NCBI GenBank assembly: GCA_947579605.1
Contig: OX388305.1
Location: forward strand, 33,183,542 to 33,247,541
Reading direction: 5' to 3'
Length of the DNA stretch: 64,000 nt
From: Athripsodes cinereus
Lineage: Eukaryota > Arthropoda > Insecta > Trichoptera > Leptoceridae
Within the stretch, counting starts at the first letter, position 1, and every line of letters starts with the position of its first letter. The translations under genes and the position numbers were made by a program. Shown piece by piece: positions 23,059 to 35,400 of this stretch. The notes under the pieces are model-generated. The model made no database searches. It was given only the letters and a program-made list of their open reading frames with translations, and was not told the origin of the DNA.

Positions 23059-24300
23059 ATGTTTCATGCAAGTAAAATAGTCACTAGTGTTTTTAAAAAC
23101 AATTCAGTTAAGTTTATACGGAGACCCATTTGTGTAAGTAGTGTATTGTGCAGTTCAACATCTCAACCTAAAAAAACATCACTGTATGAGTTTCATATTA
23201 AGAATGGAGGTAAAATGGTTGATTTCGCTGACCATTTGCTTCCTGTGCAATACGCCAACATGAGTGTATCAGAATCTCATCAATACACAAGAAATAATGC
23301 ATCTTTATTCGATGTATCCCACATGTTGCAGACTTTAATCAGAGGAAAAGATTGCATCGATTGGTTTGAATCAATATGTCCGGTGGATCTAAAGGGAATG
23401 TCCAATGGAAGCTGTTCACTCACTGTATTCATGAATAATAAAGGAGGGATCTTAGACGATTTGATTGTGACAAAAGTAGATGAAAATAATTTGTATGTAG
23501 TGTCCAATGCTGGGAGAATGGAACATGATAAACAACACATGATGGAGCAATTAGAAAAATTCAAGAAACAAGGTAAAGATGTCGATGTAAACTTCTTGGA
23601 TGTCTCTGAAAGATCACTGGTGGCATTACAAGGTCCAAAGGCAGTAGCAACATTACAAAGCATGTGCGAGATAGACTTATCCACATTATACTTTATGAAT
23701 TCGGTAACAACTACAGTTGCTGGAGTAAAGGAGTGCAGAGTAACGAGATGCGGGTACACTGGAGAAGATGGTGTCGAGATATCAATACCCGCACAGGAAT
23801 CTGTGAAAATTTGTGAAATGCTTATAACATCACCCAATATTAAACTTGCTGGACTAGGAGCGAGAGATTCATTGAGATTAGAAGCAGGACTTTGCTTGTA
23901 TGGGAATGACATAGACGATACCCTGACACCAGTAGAAGCTAACCTTGTATGGCTAATCGCTAAACGAAGACGAACAGACGGCAATTTCATTGGAGCTGAT
24001 GTTGTATTGAAACAAATAAAGGAAGGAGTTACCAAGAGACGTGTAGGATTAAGATTAGAATCAGGGCCGCCCGCTAGGAAGGGAGCACAACTCATGCCTC
24101 AAGATAGCACTGAAATCATAGGAGTGGTGACCAGCGGATGTCCCAGTCCAAGCTTAGGAGGAAGTGTAGCTATGGGGTACGTACAGGAACAATTCAAGAA
24201 ACCAGGAACAAATTTAGTGGCTAAAATACGTAATTCAAATATACCGTGCCAAGTAGCCAAGATGCCATTTGTACCTGCTAAATATTATACAAAGAAATAA
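23059..24300 (+). CDS. AMT: Aminomethyltransferase, mitochondrial (glycine cleavage T protein)
   Basis: A 413-residue uninterrupted ORF. The family transfers the methylene group of the H-protein-bound aminomethyl intermediate to tetrahydrofolate and releases ammonia, as part of the glycine cleavage system in the mitochondrial matrix. The N-terminus (MFHASKIVTSVFKNNSVKFI) is basic and Ser-rich with no acidic residues, as expected of a matrix targeting peptide. The enzyme core follows from about residue 39: LYEFHIKNGGKMVDFADHLL, SLFDVSHM, DDLIVTKVD, VVSNAGRMEHD, the folate-domain CGYTGEDGVEIS, LGARDSLRLEAGLCLYGNDI, TPVEANL and VTSGCPSPSLGGSVAMGYV, ending MPFVPAKYYTKK. Length and motif order match animal T proteins across the whole protein. 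There is no intron. It lies between two minus-strand genes. The 271-residue ORF on the opposite strand is a shadow of this gene. Confidence 0.97.
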   Translation: MFHASKIVTSVFKNNSVKFIRRPICVSSVLCSSTSQPKKTSLYEFHIKNGGKMVDFADHLLPVQYANMSVSESHQYTRNNASLFDVSHMLQTLIRGKDCIDWFESICPVDLKGMSNGSCSLTVFMNNKGGILDDLIVTKVDENNLYVVSNAGRMEHDKQHMMEQLEKFKKQGKDVDVNFLDVSERSLVALQGPKAVATLQSMCEIDLSTLYFMNSVTTTVAGVKECRVTRCGYTGEDGVEISIPAQESVKICEMLITSPNIKLAGLGARDSLRLEAGLCLYGNDIDDTLTPVEANLVWLIAKRRRTDGNFIGADVVLKQIKEGVTKRRVGLRLESGPPARKGAQLMPQDSTEIIGVVTSGCPSPSLGGSVAMGYVQEQFKKPGTNLVAKIRNSNIPCQVAKMPFVPAKYYTKK

Positions 24301-24301
24301 A
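24296..24301 (+). terminator. Poly(A) signal overlapping the AMT stop codon
   Basis: AATAAA overlaps the TAA stop. If used, the 3' UTR would be only about 20 bases. Another AATAAA lies near 24518, so which is used is open. Confidence 0.35.
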
Positions 24302-24578
24302 GATATATGTGGATGAAAAAGAGAATTTAATTTATATTATCTCTTCAATACATTGATTAGAATCTTATAAAACTTTTTTAGTGCACAAGATCAAAAGTGT
24401 TAACTCCATCTATCAATTGAATTCTCGTCTCGTTTTGTTGTTTGTATTGCCTTTGAAAAGGTATGTACTACCATTGTGAATTTATAAGTGTTTCGAAATA
24501 TGTATAATCTTTACTTAATAAATTAGCAACTCATTGAAAACAATAAAAAAAACATTAATTTTATACTACTACTACTAT

Positions 24579-24812
24579 ACCATCACGGTATATCCCACAA
24601 GTGGGGTAGCCAGCAGACCAGCTGCATGCAATAAACATTCAAGCTGTCCTCTCTGTACCAATATAAAATCAAGACATTTAGGATGGGTGGCATCTCATCG
24701 CTGAATTTAAGATGTAAAATGTCTTAATTGTTTCGAACACCTGCCTTTTACAGCACACACAAAAACTTACGGAGAAAAGCGGGAGACCAATTCTTTACCG
24801 GATGCTCCATGG
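24579..24812 (-). mobile_element. Short repeat family B (SINE-like), copy 2
   Basis: 234 bp with the same termini as copies 1 and 3. On the minus strand the 3' end GGGATATACCGTGATGGTAT is followed by a TAG-repeat tail (seen as ACTACTACTACTA at the left). Confidence 0.75.
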
Positions 24813-24985
24813 GTCACTTTACACTCTTATCTCTAAATTTATTTATCATCTTATTTATTCTATAATTCAAAAGTAAGATAATTCAATTTAGAGAATTGAT
24901 TCCAATCAATTAAACTTTTACACAACATTCTCAATATGTACTTAAAAAAAAAAAAATACTTGAATTTAAAATCCGTAGAAACAGA

Positions 24986-25440
24986 GTACTGTAAAGGAAA
25001 AATCTTTTTGTTGGGAACCTGGTGAACAAAAATGTAGAATTCTTCTTGGTGAATCACATCAGTAGGACAGCCTCAATACATTACGCAAACACAGTGCTAA
25101 AGATTTATAACATACTGTTATAAGTTTTTAAATAGAAGCAGTGCAAGAAAGTCTTTCTGTTGAGCTTGGTGAACAAAAATGTAGCATTCTTCTTGCTGAA
25201 TCACCATAAAACAGTCTCATAACATTATGCAAACGCATTGCTAGAGATTAATAACATACTGTTATAAGTTTTTAAATAGAAGCAGTGAAGGAAAGTCTTT
25301 CTGTTGAGAGCCTGGTGAACAAAAATGTAGCATTCTTCTTGGTGAATCACCATAGAACAGTCTCATGACATTATGCAAAAATATTGCTAGAGATTTATAA
25401 CATTAACATACTGTTATAAGTTTTTAAAGAGAAGCAGTGC
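24986..25440. repeat. 146 bp tandem repeat, three units
   Basis: GGTGAACAAAAATGTAG recurs at 25021, 25168 and 25314 (period 146-147 bp), with shared CATACTGTTATAAGTTTTTA blocks. Units differ by scattered substitutions, so the array is not young. No coding potential. Confidence 0.88.
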
Positions 25441-26366
25441 TACACAATTTGAAACAATATCGGGAAAGATATATTTCCAGATAATTAAGTGGATTTATAT
25501 AAAATCAAATATAATCAGTCCATACACTTTTTTATTTTATTTCATGAAACCTATTTCACAAAAATATAAAAATAAAATCTAGGCACATAATAAAATTCAC
25601 TGCATAATGTCAATATTTACATCATTTGGCACGGCTTGGTTTCTTATATCTACATTACGGATGGATTATAATTTAATTTCGTCTACACATTGTATGTAAT
25701 GTAACAAAATAATTGAATTTCAATATTTCATAATGACAAAAAAATTAAAAGTAATGTGAGTATTCATTCATATTTGAGATTTCGAGAAATCAAAGAAATA
25801 AAATAGCATTTCTATAAAATAAATTCAAATATAGAGAAAACTTAATAAATGCAATATATATACAAAAAGGTGATAAAAATATTCATTAGGTATATTAGTT
25901 TTATGACACAACATTTTTACTGGCATCTAAAGGTTAAAACGTTGTTACAAGTTTTAGCCAAATTTATATTCATATTTTTTTATCATATTAATTCACATAT
26001 TGCTCAAACAAATATTTTACATATTTACGCATTAAAAATCTAAAACAAAACACTAGCTATTTTGGACGGGGGGGGGAGTCATTATATATCTACCATAAAT
26101 AATATTTAATTATTTGAAAACTGACCAAGAAAACACAATAGGTACATCATATTTTAAGATATACATTATGTCACTGGTTAAAAATTAACTTTCAATTTGT
26201 TTGCAATCTAGTATTTCATTGATTGTAAATTAGGGATCATTTTTATTGGAAATAAGTTTTCCATAATAATCCTGTCTCTACTCAATATAATTAATATTTT
26301 GCATTTGACAGTTTTCCGCAAGTATAAACATTTCTTATACAAGAAGATACTTCAAAATACAAACAA

Positions 26367-26372
26367 TTTATT
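26367..26372 (-). terminator. Candidate gbb poly(A) signal
   Basis: AATAAA on the minus strand, 105 bases past the gbb stop codon. Choice of site is a guess. Confidence 0.35.
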
Positions 26373-26477
26373 GCACCATTTCATAGTTGTATTCATTATA
26401 ATTTTACAAAAGAAAGGCACTTATAAATATGTATTACATGACCGTGCATTGTTCACCAATCCTTTTCCCTGTTTTTT

Positions 26478-29400
26478 TCAATGGCAACCACAACTTTTTA
26501 CGACCATATTTTTGTATTTCTTCAATATCACATTGGAGTCGTCCAAAAAGAATAACACAGATATCGCTGTTAACTTTGTTGGAGCACAACATGGCTTTGG
26601 AACCTGGAAATATAAAGTGTAATCAATAAAATAAAATTAATAATGATAATGATGATGGTAATTGAATATGAACAGCTCAAGACCGAAAAATAAATAAAAA
26701 TAATGGAAATACCTAGGTTCATAAATGAACACAAAAAGGTTGAAGATAATTTTAAAATAAGTAAAATAAAAAAAATATATCTACTCAAAATTTTACAGAA
26801 GTTTGACTAAAAAATATGAAAATAAGCTTCCTTTTTACACGTTTGATATTTCCACAAATGTGTGTATATTTATTATTTTCATAATCAAGTTAATATAAAA
26901 TAAACTGATATTTGGAGAGTGTTTGCGTTATTTTAGCCCAATATGTGATAATTTCACGAGTCTAAAGGCCGCTACATAAAATGGTTTAATAATTTAGGGG
27001 GGTAGCTGCCCCCATACTTTCAAAATAAAGTTTATATGCCATTGCCAAACACAGTTTACAATTCAAAATCAAATCTTGTGAAAGAGATAATATAAAATGA
27101 ATTAGATTTCAATAATTGAGAAAGAGTAACATTAGTTTTTAAAGGTAATATTTAAATTGAATCAAACACTGTTTCATTCCACTATGAGATTGTTTTAATT
27201 ATTATAACATTTTCAACTACAATGATGACTACATAGTGGAATCAAACAGTGTTTGATTTAATTTAAATATCATCTTTTATAATGCATTTCCACAAAGTTA
27301 CACTTGAAAATATAGAATATTTAGTAGTTTTATGTTTTCTAAGACTTATAAGAGATATTCTATTTATTATATGGAAAATAATTGGGTATACAATTGTGTC
27401 AACTCACTTCACTTGGCTTCTGTAAATGAACCAATGTCTGTACTATTGCATGATTGGTTGCGTTCATATGGGCATTCAGTGGGAAATTACATTCACCACT
27501 ACAATAGAATGCTCCGTAGCCATCAGGTGCTATAATCCAATCCTGTAATCACAACAACAATTATTATTAAATAGTTTTTGAACAAATATTCTTAGATAGA
27601 ACATAAGTATTAAATAAATTTTTCATTTCTATCTATCTATATTTCTGTACCCTCACACCGTGTCTCAGGTGGGATAGGCAGAGAAAACGGAGAGCCATAT
27701 TCATCTCTTCAAAGATAAGTCATTCATATTTTACTCCCTCTACCTTTTCATTTCAAGTAATTATTTATGCCTATTAAGTGTCCTCTATCCATAATACTAC
27801 ACTCTCTTTCTATCCTGCAAAAGATGCACATCTTCAGATTAAATCATACCTATCGTGATAAACATTAAAATATATTATTATTCCTACAAGAATAGTAAGC
27901 AATCAGTTACTTTAATAAACCTAAGCCAAATTTATGGAAACCTAATGGATGATCGAAACACACAACTCGACCCACATGTTATAAATAGGTAAATCAGCAG
28001 CTTTGGGCTTGTGGTCTCGGCGGATACTTGGAGGGATTCCTGCGTGGGTGGGGTTTGGAAATAACACATTTATGCCTGTAAAGGGGCACAGCATTGCTCA
28101 TGTCTTTTGCTATTATTATTTTTTTTTTAAAAGATATATCTGAGTTTGTTATAAACCCAAATACAACCTTATACACCTTTCACACTAAGCTAAAAGCTTG
28201 TGCCGTGAAAGGGGAGTTTGCCTGCACCTGGGATCGAACCACAGACCCCTTGTTCTGAAGGCCGAGACTCTACCTCCAGGCTACCAACGAACTCAATGGA
28301 ATTTTATTTTTAAGATGTATATGTTGAGCCTGTTGGTGTATGTTTGTAACGAATGAATAAATAAATAAATAGAAAAATAGGTACCTGCCACTCTAAATCC
28401 TTGAAACTGACATATAATGTCTGGATTTTGCAAATTCTGGATGGCCACTGAGAGTAGAGTCCTAAAAACAAAAATAAATATGTATTATGAGTGCATTTAC
28501 ATATTGATTCGTAAATCTAAAATACATATTGAAAAAAAAATATTGCTGAAATGAGTTCAAATTGAATGGAAGAGATGTAGAACTATAAAAAGAAAACAAA
28601 TATAACAAGAAATAGAAGATTTTCCATCTAGTGTAATATATAGGACACATACATCGAAATGAGAAATATGGTTTGCTCCAACTCATTTTGAGGGAAAAAT
28701 TGAGAGTGGTCGCAGTGTAGGAAGGTAGCAGATGTCCTGGCTAAGATATATCTAAGAGTGGACCAGAGTCTAGAGGATCGAAGACCTGTTCCGGCTAGCA
28801 CAGGATATAGAAGCCTACAATAGGATGATGGCCGTAACGTTGGAGGGACCTGGCATGGCACTTTAAGAAGAAGTAATAGATAGAATTGGTTTGTCCCTGC
28901 TTGAGAAAGGTTCATAGGTGCTGAGTGTGAGGAAACTGACACTGCATTTGCAGTGAATGTGCAGAGTGGTTATTCACAACCCTCATCATTGAAGTCAGCA
29001 ACATTTTTTGACACACATTCATCTTCGAATTGAATTGACAGAATCAGGGAATTCATTGTGTTGATGACCAAACCTTTACAAGAGCTATTTGATGGTCGGA
29101 AGTAAATATCTATCAATTTGGTACAATATGCAAATTGATCAATATTTAGTACACGCAAATATCTGCCTCTAAAAATAGTAACAAACAAATTTATTATCTA
29201 TGGTTATTATCTTGCCATTTACAGGTATGTACATGACTGCAGTGTTTGCCCCATCAATCATTGTTTTATGTACCTAAGCCTAATATGCCTCTACACAATT
29301 CTAATGAAACAAACAAGGGTGTGTAAAATATTGGGGCACCTAATTAATCTGTAATGTGATAATGAGCTTTTAGGTAGATTGTTGACACCGATTATTAAGG

Positions 29401-32400
29401 ATAAGTGTTGAAAAAACATTATTATCATAAATTAGATAGGTACCTACATATTGTTATTACAAGTATCCATATATGTATGTATATATTGCTATTAATCTCC
29501 AATTTCGGAAGATACTATGATAACATTAACAAGTACAGCATATTATGGACTAGATCTTGTAAAATAAACTATGAAGATAACGAAATATATTATTTTGGTG
29601 GATTGTAGCTTGATGTTAAAATCCTACTTCGTAGATTGAGTTTTTTTTTTAAAAAAGACTAAATTGTATGGAAATCACAGGTAAATATCGTCCCTCTTCT
29701 GACTAACTGCCATATCTGACATTTTTGGTGAAATCGAGTTATGATCACCAATGTGTACTTATATGTGCCCTGCATGTTCTCACTGAAGATCACACCTGTA
29801 ACTGTTACCGTTATCCTGGAACAGCTTTCTGATTTGTTGTCGTATTTAAGAATTACTCTCAATAAAACGTGTTGTCGTACCTACAAATTCCTCAAAATTT
29901 CCTCACAAAAATTATTTTGAGATATATTAGAATAGGTACAAATAAAATAATGTAATATATTTACACTGTATCATATAATTAGGAGAGACGATAATATGCA
30001 CGGCAAAAGACTAAAAACGCTCTCCTGAACAATTTACATTTAGGCAGATACGACTGTTAGTCAGAAGAGGGACGATATATGGGGCTGTAATTTATTTAGA
30101 TATATTTATATGGGACCATAATCTTTTTAGTATTATTTTTTCTGCCGCATGTATGTAGCTGAAATATCTAGATGGTTAAACAAAAGAACAAGTTAAAAGG
30201 AAAATGAAAAAGGTTTATGATTTTCTATGATCGTCGGGCAAAACTATTGTTGCATACTTTGTTAACTTCCATATTATAAAAACTAGACAAAAAGTTTTAG
30301 ATAAAATCGTGGGTTTTATGCTAGAAATAGACAACTCAAATTTGATTGTTTTGAATTATATATTTCTGATGTTTGCCTTTAATGTTTTGAGTAATTTCTC
30401 GTACTAATTATGAATTGAGAGGCTTTCTTATACTGCTATTAAAGTGTTTCAATAATATATATAATATTAATTACTATCCTTCTAAGTGTAATATCATGAT
30501 TCATCCATTATCTCAGAACTATTGATTTTGAGTTGTCTAGTTCTAGCATTGAACCCACGAAATAAAGAAATGGTTGTTTGCAATAAGACTCTCAGATTTA
30601 TCACAGATGCAAATTATCTCACTATCGACCTCCAACACCAAAACATAAAATTGGGTTACAACAAGTGGAGGAGTTCTACTGGATGGTGCAAGATAGAGAG
30701 TCCTTCTCTATTTTAGTACACATTTATAATTTTCTACACTCTTCTCTATAGTGATTGCGGATTTAGAGTAAAAGTCATTATTTACTTTATTTTATACGTA
30801 TATCATTTTAAAGATTGTGATGCAGCCTGTAAATACCTGAGATTGGGTCTCTAGGATAAGAGTCTTGCGTGTAATGGTTCTTCTTATGTTTCTTTGCTTG
30901 ACGCTTCTTTCTGGAAACCACCCTCTCATTGAGATTGACTGAAGCCTTCAAGAATGCTACCATAAATGGCTGTTTGTCATCTTCGCCTTTGGTGCTGACT
31001 ATTCCTATTTCATCTGGCCTTATCTCATGACCTGAAACATAACATAACATTACATTGCAACATAACATAACAGCAACAACATAAAAAAAGATTGAGATAC
31101 CTAATTACTTTTTATTTATTTTATTTATTAGCCAAGCAAAACATACAGTCATTTGGTATACATACCATCACGGCATATCCCACAAGTGGGGTAGCCAGCA
31201 GATCAGCTGCACATAAGAAACATGCAAACTGTCCTCTTCGTGCCAATATAAAATCAAGACATTCAGGATGGGTGGCAAGCCTCATTGCTGAATTTAAGAT
31301 GTAAAATGTCTTTATTTTTTCGAACACCTGCCTTTTACAGGACACTCGAAAACTTACGCAGAAGAGTGGGAGACCAATTCTTTACCGGGTGCTCCACGGT
31401 ATAAATTATTTATAATATGTATCATTTGGTACATATTATAAATAAATATATTACATCAGTATTTGACCAGGGAAGTTTGCAGATATTACTAATAAATCAG
31501 CATGTTTAAAAATCTTCGAAAAACTGATTATGTCTTAGGGTTGACTGAAAGACGTTGCTCAGCAACAAGTCCGCCTTTTGGGCCAGATTATTTTGTTTAT
31601 TATTCTTTTACTATCAAGTTGTGTATTTTTTTAATTTGGCCAGTAAAGATTTATTTATTTATTTATTTATTATGATAATATTTAGTTATAATAAATAATA
31701 TAGTGGGTAAATATTCTTCAAATTTTTGTTTGTGCAAATGTTTGTTATAAGTTATTTTTAAGGTATAATTATAACTTTATAAAATTAAATAAATAAAATA
31801 AAATAAATAACCATGGAATATTTTATTGAATGAACAAATAAGACTATTTGGGAACTCTCACCACATCCAATGACATCCACGGAATAATGCACTACATGAT
31901 GTTTTTTCCAGAATAAACCTAATCGTAATAGACTTAATATTCCATGCTTCAAAATAAGACATTCAGGATGGGTGGCAAACCTCATCGTTAAATTTAAGAT
32001 GTGAATTTTTTTTTCAAATACCTCCCTTTTACAAAGACATTTGAAAACTTACTGACAAGAGTAAGAGATCCAATTTTTTGCCGTGTGCTCCATGGCATTC
32101 TTATAAAGCTTTTTAAAAAAAATATTAGCAATACTAGATATTAAAATAATATCAAATATATAATTATATTTTTTAATTACCTGGTCTTGAGTGTTGATGA
32201 ACTTCCAAATATAATCCATTGTTATCATTGGGAAATGCCACCCATTCTGTGAACACATCTGTGATATTGATTTCGATCCATCCTTCGTAAGATGCTGTGG
32301 TGTTTGTGGCTGATATCAAATCCAATTCAAGATTTCTAAAAAAATTAAAATAATAAGTAACAAATTTTTGATAAAAGTATTTATGTGAAACAGTGATATG

Positions 32401-35400
32401 TTACAACTAGATTCGCAATGTCATACAAATATTCTCTAAAAATGTGTACCCACCCGTCGAGGTACAATACCTGAGTAATATATATTCATCTCTTTTCTTT
32501 TGTATATATTCATCTCTATCTACCGGCCTTTGTCGTCTGTTATAATCCCCATTCTCATATTGTCTATCTCTTGTTATCTACAAACAATTTATATGTGTGT
32601 CGCTTTCTTTCAAACTAAAAATTGCGGCACCAAGGACCGCAACGAGATTTTATTGATGGTACATGTTTGAGATTCATATTGCAAATCTAGGTATAACATA
32701 TCACTGATGTGAAAAGCACTGGTTTACTCATGAAAAAAACTAGGCAACCACCTAGGGTAGGGTTATAAGAATTTGATAAATATTCTTTAAAAAATAAGAC
32801 AAAAATTTGGGTGTATTTCCGTAGCCAAATTAAACTTATGATTTGAATCAGTAAGAATTTCACTACTAGCTGTAAAATATAATTTGTGAATAAGATCAAA
32901 ATCTAATGTGCAATATTGTGTACACTCAACAACCATAGTTTGTTTCAAACAAAATATACAAACAAAAATAATTTTAGAGTAATATGAATATGGTAGTTAG
33001 GTAATTACATGTAATAGATATACAGGCTGTGATCTCTGTGCCATGAAAAATTAAGACTTTCAGAATGCCACCACTACTATAGCCTACTATATACCATCAT
33101 GACATATCCCATAAGAGGGGTAACCAGGAGACCAACTGTCTGTGATAAACATGCAAATTGTCCTCTCTGTGCCAACGAAAAATTAAGATGAATATGGGCT
33201 GGTATGGGCTTGTATATGGGCCTGTAACCCAAAACATATTGTTTCAATAAACAAATTTAAAACTCCAAAGTGTTTTACTTATAAATATTTAAAAAATTAA
33301 GATATTGAGGATGGGTTGAGAACCTCGTCACTAAATTTAAGATATTGTGAAATATCTTTTCAAACACCTGTCTTTTACAAGACATTCGGAAACTTATGGA
33401 AAAAGTGGGAGACCAATTCTTTGACGGGTGCTCCACGAAACACTTTTCAGAATGGGTGGCATACTTTGTTGCTACATTGAAAATATATGTCTTACATGTC
33501 CTACTATGTGAACTAATGATAAAAAAATGCTACAATTTATAAGGATTATTAAGATATCTACAAACAATTATTTATAATAAAAAAAACATCAACCAAAAAT
33601 ATGATCTGCATGCATTGATTCTAGATCACTGCCACCTATAATACAGGTGGCAGTGTTCTAGATCTATTATAATTATAAAAATTGTTTAATAATAAAAAAA
33701 AGTATTATTATTTAGGAATTTATTGTAGGGTATGTATTATTCACTAATTATCTAATAACTTCCTGGAATGACTCCCAAGTCAATGTGATTATCAGTTTGG
33801 GAATTTACACAGGTAAAAAACCACACACACAAACACAACATACAGACAAAAGGTAGAAGTGGACCTACCTGGAATGAATAGAAAAAAAAGACTTATACTT
33901 AAGTGGTTTTGAGTGGTATTAGTAAATCATTAAATTGTAAAGTGAAGAACTTATACAGTTTAATTTAAATTGGGTAAATATGTTTCTATCAAGCTTTGAA
34001 TTAAATAAAAAATAATTCTTTCACTTTAAATAAAAAAATTAAAAGTTCATAATATACCTAAGATAAAAATAAGAAATTAGGTATTGAATTTTTCACAATA
34101 ATTATGCAGATTTATTATTATGCTAGAAATATTATTATTTCGCCAAATTCTATGTTCTCTTTGTCAACACCTGATAAGGTGCGGCGTGATGTAAAAGATA
34201 GAAACATCAAGACACAATATTATGTAAACAACAATACAATGTATATAAAAATATCTATATGTTTGTAGGTAGCTCTTTAAATGGATATCTATTTGAATTT
34301 CGAACAAAGTTTTCTATTTGTATCAATATCATTAATTTTATCTGTTTATTTAGAAAGCACCATAATCCAGCAACCTTTGCGAGATTAAATAATATTTACA
34401 TAGTTAGGTAAATCACATCGTTTTCAGTAGAAATCGTAGTTAGAACAGGTGTTTTTATGCCGTGAATATTTTCTCCCACAACACCGATTGGTCTGGCGTC
34501 TAGTTACACATTTTTTACAGATATTTTTACATATAGCAAGGAGAAACATCACAAGCCAGCCACCTTAATCATTCCCCAACGAAATATTGACAGTTGCAGC
34601 TTTGGTTTGCTTTGGTTCGACTAGGTTATGTGTCTTCTCGTGAAACATCCCACATTGACGGTATTTTTCGTGTATTATCGCGTCTATAGCATCTAGCAAG
34701 GCCCTGAGAAGTCACCAAGTGATTACGGAGGAAGAATCACATCGTTTTCAGTAGAAATCGTAGTTAGAACAGGTGTTTTTATGCCGTGAATATTTTCTCC
34801 CACAACACCGATTGGTCTGGCGTCTAGTTACACATTTTTTACAGATATTTTTACATATAGCAAGGAGAAACATCACAAGCCAGCCACCTTAATCATTCCC
34901 CAACGAAATATTGACAGTTGCAGCTTTGGTTTGCTTTGGTTCGACTAGGTTATGTGTCTTCTCGTGAAACATCCCACATTGACGGTATTTTTCGTGTATT
35001 ATCGCGTCTATAGCATCTAGCAAGGCCCTGAGAAGTCACCAAGTGATTACGGAGGAAGAATCACATCGTTTTCAGTAGAAATCGTAGTTAGAACAGGTGT
35101 TTTTATGCCGTGAATATTTTCTCCCACAACACCGATTGGTCTGGCGTCTAGTTACACATTTTTTACAGATATTTTTACATATAGCAAGGAGAAACATCAC
35201 AAGCCAGCCACCTTAATCATTCCCCAACGAAATATTGACAGTTGCAGCTTTGGTTTGCTTTGGTTCGACTAGGTTATGTGTCTTCTCGTGAAACATCCCA
35301 CATTGACGGTATTTTTCGTGTATTATCGCGTCTATAGCATCTAGCAAGGCCCTGAGAAGTCACCAAGTGATTACGGAGGAAGAATCACATCGTTTTCAGT

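Noticed and set aside
23280..24095. 271-codon ORF on the minus strand
   Set aside because: It is the antisense shadow of the AMT gene; its translation has no family resemblance.
33621..33661. microRNA hairpin in gbb intron 2
   Set aside because: The stem is only about 16 pairs with a 7-base loop, too short for a typical pre-miRNA.
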